Shown: positions 55,861-64,000 of the stretch, one piece after another | Position numbering within the stretch: position 1 is the stretch's first letter | Layout: every line of letters begins with the position of its first letter | From: Beta vulgaris subsp. vulgaris | Lineage: Eukaryota > Streptophyta > Magnoliopsida > Caryophyllales > Amaranthaceae | Assembly (NCBI RefSeq): GCF_026745355.1 | Contig: NC_079209.1 | Span: forward strand, 18,460,109 to 18,524,108 | Reading direction: 5' to 3' | Length of the DNA: 64,000 nucleotides | The notes under the pieces: model-generated | Told to the model about the DNA's origin: nothing | Databases searched by the model: none | Seen by the model: the letters and a program-made list of their open reading frames with translations, nothing else | Program-made: the position numbers and the translations under genes

Positions 55861-56763
55861 CACATTTGCACTCGAAAATGACAAGTTGAACCAATAAAAC
55901 ACTCAATTTGGATGTACTTATTCTCATTAAGAATCCTTTTGCAGTTCTTGAAGAAATAGAAGACGGGGAACAAAAGGCGGAGAAAAGAAGTTGCAACATG
56001 AATTGTTTGACCATGGTGGGGAGGGGGAGCCTCCTACCATGGATGGATAAGATCATGAGTTGGAATGTAAGGGGGTTAAATAGTAGAAAAATGAATTAAG
56101 AAACATCATAAATTCTCACATATGATACTATTTGGCCTCCTTGAAACCAATAAAAGCTCTTACTTTAGGAGATTTTCATCTCAATGTCTGTCAACTATGG
56201 TGCATGTATAACTACCAACATTACATGGCATGGTAATGGCAGAATCCTTTGATTTTGGCATCCTACTGGAGTACATGCATCTGGGCAAATGTGTCCAAGG
56301 TGGAGGTGGTAAATGTTGGTAAAAAGTATCTTTTGTAGTTTTGTGTCTGATTTGAATGACATGAAGGATAGGGAAATTTTATGGACTAATTTGAAAAGTG
56401 TGAGAGTTGTTCAAGTTCCTTGGATAATCTTAGGTGACTTTGATGCTTTCATAAAATTGGATGAGAAAATTGATCAGTTGGTGAGATCCGAAGAAATATT
56501 TGATATTGATATGCATAGTGTATAAAGAGATGTAGATTAATGATATTGAAAACTTCAGGGAAATATTATACCTTGAAAAATAAACAGAAAGGGAACAGTA
56601 GGGTTTTCTGTAAATTGAACAGAGTTTTAGGCGAAGAGTTATGGTTTGAAGAATGGTCTTTGACTGAGGTTATGGTGTTTCCAGAAAGTGAATTTGTTCA
56701 TTGTCCACTAATCATAAAATCCTTCTATGATTATAGTAGAAGGTCACCATTTCGTTTCTTTAA

Positions 56764-57028
56764 CTAGTTATTAGGCCCGGGCTATGCCCCGGGTAAGAAG
56801 AAATTTCATTTATTAATATAATACTTTATGATTATAACACTAAATACGACTTAGCCTAGTGGTTAAAACTTTAGTATATCTACTTACGGTCTCGGGATCA
56901 AACCCTATACTATGCAATTTCTTAATTTTTTTTATTGTACATGGATTACATGAACTAAAACTCCATAAGGAGAGTGCCACGTGGCACAGTTTCTTGCTTT
57001 CGCACGCCTTTTAATATATTTGTATAGA
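56764..57028 (-). mobile_element. Small non-autonomous Helitron in L1-4
   Basis: On the minus strand it starts TCTATACAAATATATTAAAA (57028 leftward) and ends with a GC hairpin (CCCGGGGC, ATA loop, GCCCGGG at 56793-56775), then CCTAATAA and CTAG (56767-56764). It lies between host A (56763) and T (57029) with no duplication, as Helitrons do. Removing it restores the LINE reading frame across the site (RFFNMW). It has no coding capacity. Confidence 0.92.
56849..56905 (+). other. tRNA-like Pol III boxes inside the Helitron
   Basis: TAGCCTAGTGG (56852-56862) matches the A-box consensus and GGATCAAACCC (56895-56905) resembles a B box, spaced as in a tRNA gene. No full cloverleaf is evident. It may be a SINE head or tRNA relic carried by the Helitron. 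Confidence 0.5.
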
Positions 57029-59377
57029 TATGTGGTGCTAAGCAGATAATTTCAAGGAGATTGTAGAGCAAACATGGACGCAACATGTTAGAGGGAGCAA
57101 AATGATTATGAGCAAGTTAAAGTTGCTGTGAAAAGAATTGAAGAAGCTTGATTAATGTGGAGAAATTTAATGATGTGTCGCTTAAAAGTTATCAAGATCA
57201 TCAAAAGATGCTTGAAGCTCAACAACAATTGCATGATAATCCAAGAAGCCATTCTAGAATTAAGAGCATCGAACCATGAATCAAGAGCAGATTATGCTAT
57301 AACTCATAAGAATTGTAGCTTGTTCTTGAGTCAAAATGCAAAACAAATGGTTCACAGAATAATATGATAATACAAAGATTGTTAAATTAGGGGAGTGCTT
57401 ATCATAATGAACACTATAAAGTAAGAAGATGGATCTTGGGCATAGAATTCAAGAGAAGTAGTAGATGCTTTATGAGACTTCTATCATGGTCTACTAGGTA
57501 GTAGGAGCACAACAAGGAATGTTGAACAAGCTATTATAGCTAAAGGTTGTATTCTTAGCTCTGCTTAACGACAACTTTTGAATCTAGGATCATTGGAGAA
57601 GAAATCAAAGAAGCATTGTTCTATATACATGATGATTAATCTCCTGGGATAGATGGCTACGCTAGATATTTTCAAGAAGAGCTGGGATAAGGTGGGGCAT
57701 GATTTAATAGTAGTTGTCCAAGACTTCTTTAGAACTGGTAGAATATTGAAGGATGTCAATGTGATTGTAATAACACTATCCCCAAAATAACTAGTCTTAT
57801 TGCAGTGGGTGGTTATAGGCCCATTGTAGGTTGTTGTGTGCTATACAAAACAATCACTAAGCTCATTTGCACAAGGCTTGGTAAATTCTGCCAGAATTAA
57901 TGTCTCAGACTCAAGATGCTTTTATCAATGGTAGAAGAATCAATAATATTATTCTGTGTTAAGATTTAGTGAAGAGATTTCCTAGGAGAAGGAACAAAGT
58001 GAAAGGTCTTTTGATGACTATAGACTTAAGAAGAGCATATGACTCCATAAAGTGGGAGTCTATTCATGATCTGGTTATGGCTTTCAACTTTCCTACTCAC
58101 TTGGTTCGATGCATCATGGCTTTTATTACAACACCCAAGTTCACCGTGCTAATCAATGGAAGCACTAAAGGTTTCTTTAAGGCTCAGTGAGGTCCGAGAC
58201 AGGGACACCCCATGTACGCCTCCCTCGGTATTTGTGCTTTGCATGGACTACTTAACAAGAATCCTAAACTGCATAGGAGAGTTACAGGAGTTTAACTTCT
58301 TCATAGGGTATAATGGATGAAAATAAACCATTTGTGTCTGTAGATGATTTCTTACTCTTTTGCAAGGGTGAAACAAAGTCTACTGCGTGCCTGCTTGTTG
58401 TTACAAGGCTTAGGACCCTTCACATAATTAACTGGTTTACAGGCAAACAAAAGTAAATCATCCATTTATCATACATCAATAGAAGAGGAGGAAGTTGCTA
58501 GAGTTGGAAATTTTCTGGTTTTAATTTGTTAAAGAGCAGCTTCCTTTCAGATATTTAGGGCTTAATAAGCTTTAGTAAAATCAAAACTGATTTTGAGAAA
58601 ATGGTGATAAGAAATTGGAGCACAAGGAATCTCTCATTTGTTGGGAGAACGCATCTCATAGATTATCTTGTTGATTGTTTACAGCTAAAGCTCAAATTTT
58701 TGTTCTTCCAAGCACAACCTTACAGAAAGTCAATAAAACTTGTAAGAAGTTTTTTTGGAGTGAAGCAGCAACAAATGAGAAAGTTGGCCATGTTAAATAG
58801 AGTACTATGTGTAATCCAAGAAGTATGGTGGGCTTGGTTTCAGTGACATCAAGATTTGGAATATTGCATCTGTTGGGAAATTAGTCTGGTATATTGGATG
58901 TAAAAGATTAACTCTGGCTCAAATGGGTTCATGACATCTACATCAAAGAAGAAAGTTGGTGGTATTATTAAGCTCTAGTGGGAGCTAGTTGGGTTGTGAA
59001 GGAATTGTATAAAGTGAAAAACAAGCTTCAACAAGTGGGGTCTGGTGATGCATTTTTGGAGCACTCACAATACATCTTTTATTAGTATAGTGAATAATCA
59101 ACTCATTGGTGAGCAAAATAAAGTTCCATGGGAAACTATAATATGGAGCATGATGACCCTGCCTAAGCACAAATTCATAGCTTGGCTAAGGATTAATGCA
59201 GACTCGGAATTACAGATAAATTTTTCAGTACAATGTTAGTAGTTATAATAAATGATTTATGTGTGGTGAAGAGATAAAGAGTCATGAGCACCTTTTCTTT
59301 GATTGTTAGTTTAGCAGACCACTTATCCAAGCAGTTATGACATGGTTTGACATGAATTATAGAAGGAATCTTCAACA

Positions 59378-60080
59378 TGTTGGAATTAAAGATGGAAAAA
59401 CGGAAAAAAAAAGGAGGCGCCCGATCTGGCGGGTCAATCGTTGTTGGTGCCCAGTCGGGTGACCTTTGTGAGTTTTTATATTTTTGTGTCGGGCCCGATC
59501 GGGGCAGGGCTTGCCCGATCAAAGGCCTATAGGCGTTTATCTCGAGTTTTAATTATTTCCTGGTATGCTTTGTATAACCCCCATTTTAATTATGTGGTTA
59601 AGCATGGTTTTCATCCTTATAATTATGATAATTTATGTTATTCCATTATTATCTCTCTTGATGATGGAATTTTTAATTCTTCATCTTTATGAGTTTAAGT
59701 GGATTAATTTTATCATTGGATTCCTTGGAGTCGTTTGATTGCTTTTGGGATGTTACTTCTTCTTCTCTACTCCTATAAATATGTTTCATTTTTAGATTTC
59801 GAGATACATTTTCTCATTCTCTCTCTTATTCTTTTCTTCATCTTTTTTGGGCATGAGTTCTAGTGACTCCATCTCACACCCAAGAGTGTCAATGTGTGTT
59901 GAGAGTTGTGTAAACTTAGGGAACGAATCGATGAGTACAATTGTGCACCTAGGTTGCACTGAATCTCGTTTTCAAGGCAGTGGTTTTCTTTACCGCAGCA
60001 CATCAAGTTCTTGTTATTTGTTCTTATCTTGTTCTTCATTCTAGCCTTGAAAACCTTTAAATACAACAAAGGTAAGATTA
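59378..60080 (+). repeat. Copia 5' LTR and leader, inner limit unresolved
   Basis: It begins TGTTGGAATT. An unusual G+C-rich patch (59415-59515) precedes A+T-rich sequence. TATAAATA at 59774-59781 is the likely promoter, with CT-rich sequence after it. I could not find a TGGTATCAGAG-type primer site, so the LTR end is not placed. Confidence 0.55.
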
Positions 60081-60082
60081 TT

Positions 60083-61360
60083 ATGTTGATTGTTTTGGCT
60101 AACCCAATTTTGAACAAGACTTTTCCTGACATCTCTAAGTTGGAGTCTCTTGATGGTAAGAACTACAAGAGATGGTCACAAAAAGTGGTTATTCTTTTTC
60201 AGCAACTTAAAATAGATTGTCCTTTATGAGGACGTGATTGAAGCAAGCAAGGTGGTAGCCTCGGATCCCTCCTTTTCGGCGGAGGACCTCAAAAAAGCGG
60301 TTGATGCATAAACCAAGAAGGAGAAAGACAACAAGCTTGTTCGAGCTCATATCCTCCATCATGTGAGTGGAATCTTGTTTGATCTCCTTATCACACTAAT
60401 TGATCAAGAAAGTCCATTTGGGACACTTTACAAAAGAAGTATGGTGTCGATGATACCGTCAAGAAAAAAATGTTGTTAGTAAGTGGATTAACTTCAAGAT
60501 GATGGATGAAAAATCCATCATGGATCAAGTTCATGACTATGAGAGCATAGTCACCGATATCCTTGGTGAAGGAATGAAAATGTGTGAAACTCTTCAAGCC
60601 AATGTGCTTTTGGAGAAATTCTCACCTTCATTGAATGACTACCGAAATTCCTTGAAGCACAAGAAGAAGGAGATGAACCTTTATTGGTCACATGAGGACA
60701 GAGGAGGCTAAACGCCTCAAATATAAGTTTGATTATCTCTCTTCGAATTCTTCCAAAGCGAAGTTGGTTGAACCTAGTGATCTTATGGCTAGAAACAAGG
60801 TCAAAGGTAAGAAGAACAATACTAGAAACAAAGAGAACTTTACTTTTAACAACAAGATTCAAAAGACCAAAGGAGCATGTTATGTGTGTGGAAAGATATG
60901 ACACAAGGCCTATCAATGTATCTATCAAAAGAATAAATTCGATGATGCCTCCCAAGCCAATCTTGTTGAAAAGGATGATGTGATAGTCGCGGTGGTAGTT
61001 GAAGCCAACTTGATGGAAAACAAGGTGGTATGGGTCTTGGAACGGGAGCATGAAGACATATTTGTGCTAACAAGGCTCACATGACAGACTCTGAAGATGC
61101 TACCGATGGAGACCATGTTTACATGGGAAATAGTAGCACCGCGGGAGTTCTTGGCAAAGGGAAGGTTCACCTTAAACTCACTTTCGGAAAACTTTGTTTT
61201 TTGAATAATGTCTTGTATGTTCCCTCCCTTAAGAGGAATCTTGTTTCGGGTGCCCCTCTCAACAAAGTTGGTTTAAAGCTTGTCTTTGAGGCGGACAAGA
61301 TTATTATCACTAAGAATGGAGACTTTGTTGGGAAAAGCTGCCTTAGTGGAGGATTGTGAT
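60083..61360 (+). pseudogene. Copia gag and protease remnant
   Basis: Gag starts near 60083 (NPILNKTFPDISKLESLDGK, with NYKRWSQKV following) and continues in several frames to a zinc-knuckle region (CYVCGKI near 60880; the later positions are damaged by a stop). The following protease has GDHVYMGNSSTAGVLGKG (61111-61164) and FLNNVLYVPSLKRNLVSG, but the catalytic DTG/DSG position upstream reads LEREHED. So the protease was dead even apart from the stops. Confidence 0.82.
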
Positions 61361-61369
61361 GAATGTTTT

Positions 61370-62520
61370 GAATAATAATAATTAAAGTACTTCTTTTGCA
61401 TATATTGTTGAGTCTATGGATGTTTGGCACAATCGATCAGGACACTTAAATGTTTCTTACATGAAAAAGCTAAAGGACATGGACTTAATTTCTTTTAACC
61501 AAATTGACAAAGCCTCTAAATATCCCTATTTGTGTCGAGGCTAAACATACTAAGAAATTATTCAAGCAAGTTGTATGAGGAAGTACTAAATTGCTACAGT
61601 TGATTCACTCGGATTTAGCGGACTCTAAAAATTGCACTACTAGTAAAGGAGGAAAAAATTACTACATTACTTTTGTTGATGTTTTCTCAAGATTCACTAA
61701 AGTTTATCTTTTGAAAACTAAGGATGAGGCCACAAGTGCATTTTTAAAGTATAAAGTCGAGGTTGAAAATCAACTTGATCTTAAGATTAAAAGAGTTAGA
61801 ACTGATAGAGGTCGTGAATATGGAAAATGGTCCTTAAAAGAATTTTGTGAAGCTAATAGAATCATCCATGAGCTAATCTCTCCTTACACTCCACAATAAA
61901 ATGGTATTGCCGAAAATAAAAATAGATCTTCAAAAAAAAACTATCAATGCAATGCTTTAAGTTTCGGATTATCCGACAACATGCTGGGAGAGGCGGTTTT
62001 ATTCGCTTGTTATGTAATCAATAGAGTGCCCTATAGAAATTGGATAAACCTAACATGAGTATCTTGAAAGTGTGTGCTTAGCTAAGGTTGCTTTTCTAGA
62101 TTTTAAGAAAATCACTATTGGGTCTAAAAATTTTAATTGTGTGTTTATTGGTTATCCTCATAATAGTGCCGCATATAGATTCATGCTTTTGAGTGATTGT
62201 TCTATTTGTGAATCTAGAGGTGCAGTTTTCTTTGAGCATACTTTCCCTTTGAAATCATCATCATCTATTCATATGAATGAGTCAAGTGTTGATGTGTCCT
62301 TGGATGTTTCTTTGCCGAGTTCTAGTGATCCTCCTCCTCTTCCTTTTCGTAATAGATGGAGTCCAACCTAGGAAGAGTAAGAGGGTTAGAGTAGAGACTA
62401 CCTTTGGACCGGATTTCTTGACCACTTTTCTTGTCGAGAATTTTGATGTGAATTGTTTGAGCGAAAAAGTGGTTTCTTTGTTTCTCTTATAAGAAGACCC
62501 AGAGACTTATAGTGAAACTA
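61370..62520 (+). pseudogene. Copia integrase
   Basis: A GAG-pre-integrase stretch (VWHNRSGHLNVSYMKKL near 61420-61470) is followed by the catalytic core (LIHSDLADSKNC at 61597, YYITFVDVFSRFTKVY, VRTDRGREY near 61795), then NGIAENKNRS after a stop near 61898. A later frame (62072-62371) holds the C-terminal domain (FNCVFIGYPHNSAAYRF). The D, D and E positions are all visible, but stops and shifts break the chain. Confidence 0.85.
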
Positions 62521-62559
62521 TGAAATCCATAGATGTTAGTTTTTGGAAAGAGTGAATTT

Positions 62560-63835
62560 AGATTCAATCATGTCTAATCATACTTGAATTGGGACTTATG
62601 TGATCTGCCTAAAGGGTCTAAACGCATAAGATGTAAATAGATCTTTACTAAGAAGAAGAAACCTGATGGCTCTATTGATAAGTTTAAGGCTAGACTTGTC
62701 ATTAGAGGTTTCACTCAAAAAGAGGGAATAAACTTTTTTGATACCTACTCAACCGTGACTAAGATTGCCATCATTAGGACTTTGGTTGCTTTAGAGACAA
62801 TTCATGACTTAGTGGTTCATCAAATGGATGTTAAAACGAGTTTTCTTAATGGTGATCTTGATGAAGAGATCTATATGACTCAACCAGAAGGTTTTGTGGT
62901 TAAGGGTCAAGAACATAAAGTGTGTAGGCTTAGGAATTCTTTGTATGGTTTGAAACAAGCTCCTAAACAATGGTATGAAAAGTTTGATAGTACTCTCAGA
63001 ATTGATGGTTTTGTGACTAATTCTTCGGACTCTTGTGTATATTCTAAAGTATTGGATTCATGTTGTGTTATTATTTGTCTCTATGTTGATGACATGCTTA
63101 TTATTGGGACTAACCTTGAGGTCGTAAATTACACTAAAGATTTTCTCTCTACTAAGTTTGAAATGTAGGACTTAGGTGAAGCCGATGTGATCCTTGGTGT
63201 TTGATTCATCAAGCATAAGGATGGTTTTTCAATGAATCAATCTCACTATGTGGAGAAAATCTCGAAGAAGTTCAATTATTGCTATGATGTGGAGCCATGT
63301 AAGACTCCATATGATACAAGCAAGTGTAAAGCTCATGAAGAACAAGGATCCTAGCGTGTCTTAAGAGAGCAATATGCTAAGATAATAGAGAGTGTGATGT
63401 TTTTGATGAACTGCACACATCCCGACATTACTTATACGGTAAGTAGATTAAGTCGTTATACTCATAATCCTAGTAGCGAACATTGGAATGCTCTTTATCG
63501 GTTTCTAAGTTATCTTAAGGGCACCATGGAAATTGGTTTGTGTTTTAATCGATTTGCTAATTGTGTTGGGTGGAGGTGTTATATCATGGAAGTCCTCAAA
63601 ACAACCATGTTTAGCTCGCTCTTCCATGGAATCTGAATTCATTGCTCTTGAGTTGGAAGGTCAAGAAGTGGATTGGCTAAGGAGTCTTCTTGCCGACATT
63701 CCATTGTGGGGGGAAAGATCTTCCCCGTTATCTTTGCATTGTGATTCTCAAGCTGCAATTGCTGTAATTAACAACAACAACTATAATTATGGTAAGAAGA
63801 GGCACATACGCCTTAGACATATTTCGGTGAGACAA
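62560..63835 (+). pseudogene. Copia reverse transcriptase and RNase H, truncated
   Basis: The RT frame 62755-63168 has VHQMDVKTSFLNGDLDEEIY, QPEGFVVKGQEHKVCRL, LYGLKQAPKQWYEK and the catalytic YVDD at 63082-63093. A stop at 63166 and others follow. RNase H pieces are CTHPDITYTVSRLSRY (63412), [20 protein letters not shown] (63570) and [14 protein letters not shown], after which the LTR at 63836 intrudes. Confidence 0.9.
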
Positions 63836-64000
63836 TGATATGTCACATTTATATATCGTTTTTAAATGAATTTTGATCGCATTTATAACTTCTTTTTAGA
63901 GCATTTAGGTGCATAATGGCATGAATTAGGTAAGTTGTGTTCTACTACTCCCGTTTGCGTGTTTCAATGATTTTCAGGTTATTTTGATGCAAATTAATTA
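63836..64000. repeat. Start of another LTR, cut by the window edge
   Basis: It begins TGATATGTCACATTTATATA inside Copia RNase H and follows the same word order as the solo LTR at 44056-45418 (TTTTTAGAGCATTTAGGTGCA, TTCTACTACTCC, ATTTTCAGG), with clear divergence. It is the same family but a different copy. Confidence 0.75.

Larger units (their letters stand above)
55860..59377 (+). pseudogene. L1-4: decayed LINE with ORF1 end and ORF2
   Basis: The ORF1 C-terminus (NPFAVLEEIEDGEQKAEK, near 55930-55980) is followed by the ORF2 start (MSWNVRGLNSRKMN at about 56054-56095). Endonuclease pieces include VPWIILGDFDAF (56418-56453). The RT follows from about 57560 (LLMTIDLRRAYDSIKWES near 58010-58065). 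Its catalytic box reads SVDD near 58337 instead of FADD. A zf-RVT-like segment (MTLPKHKFIAWLRIN) is near 59150-59195. A 265-base Helitron splits the endonuclease. Very many stops make this the most decayed LINE of the four. The 5' end is approximate, and the 3' end is cut by the Copia LTR at 59378. Confidence 0.8.
59378..63835 (+). mobile_element. Ty1-copia retrotransposon lacking its 3' part, truncated by another LTR
   Basis: A likely 5' LTR starts TGTTGGAATTAAAG at 59378. Gag, protease remnant, integrase, RT and RNase H follow in Copia order. The RNase H is cut at 63835 by an LTR that starts TGATATGTCAC at 63836, so the Copia 3' end lies beyond the window, if it exists. Many stops mark it as inactive. 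Confidence 0.85.

Noticed and set aside
1..64000. CRISPR arrays, rRNA genes, operons or an endogenous pararetrovirus
   Set aside because: No spaced identical repeats, no rRNA words and no prokaryotic layout. All RT sequences fit L1, Ty3-gypsy or Ty1-copia elements, and no movement-protein or coat motif of a pararetrovirus was seen.

Overview
The window is nuclear DNA of a flowering plant, probably a eudicot. The signs are A+T-rich intergenic sequence, plant-type L1, Tat/Ogre, Tekay, Copia, CACTA, Helitron and Stowaway-like elements, and one plant-specific gene. I cannot name the species. Only one intact host protein-coding gene is visible, an oil-body-associated protein gene (OBAP, DUF1264) at 36040-40532 with three exons. 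Almost everything else is nested, decayed transposable elements, and their boundaries can be read from target-site duplications (TSDs).

Left block (1-25980): a minus-strand Tat/Ogre-like Ty3-gypsy element (gag near 21747-24440, linker 6904-8086, reverse transcriptase 1-1130, primer site 24454-24472, LTR from 24480) was hit by two plus-strand elements. These are an L1 with an RNase H domain (1150-6884, 19-base TSD) and a Tekay-like chromovirus (8087-21741, LTRs of about 2.5 kb, TSD TTAGC). The chromovirus then received two short CACTA elements, one in gag (12326-13810, TSD ATG) and one in its 3' LTR (19744-21237, TSD TGT).

Middle block (26015-35700): a decayed L1 (26028-30612), a remnant of a plant LINE-type RNase H domain split by a 5'-truncated minus-strand L1 (30856-31931, 16-base TSD) and by a solo Tekay-like LTR (32316-34800, TSD GTTCT), then unassigned sequence leading to the OBAP promoter.

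Gene block (35700-42500): the OBAP promoter has closely spaced RY and G-box motifs, which suits a seed-maturation gene. Its 3.7 kb second intron is swollen by MITEs and short tandem repeats. Downstream lie a SINE and two more MITEs, one of them a sister of the MITE in the intron.

Right block (42500-64000): a solo LTR (44056-45418, TSD GGTAC); an older Tat element with both LTRs (45544-55615) that carries, 3' of pol, an alternating tandem repeat and a roughly 2.9 kb antisense gene with two recognisable introns and its own TATA box; a decayed L1 (about 55860-59377) holding a 265-base Helitron; a Copia element missing its 3' part; and the first 165 bases of another LTR at the right edge. The most interesting non-routine signals are the antisense spliced gene of the Tat element, the matched pair of gene-fragment-bearing CACTA elements, and the RY/G-box promoter of OBAP.
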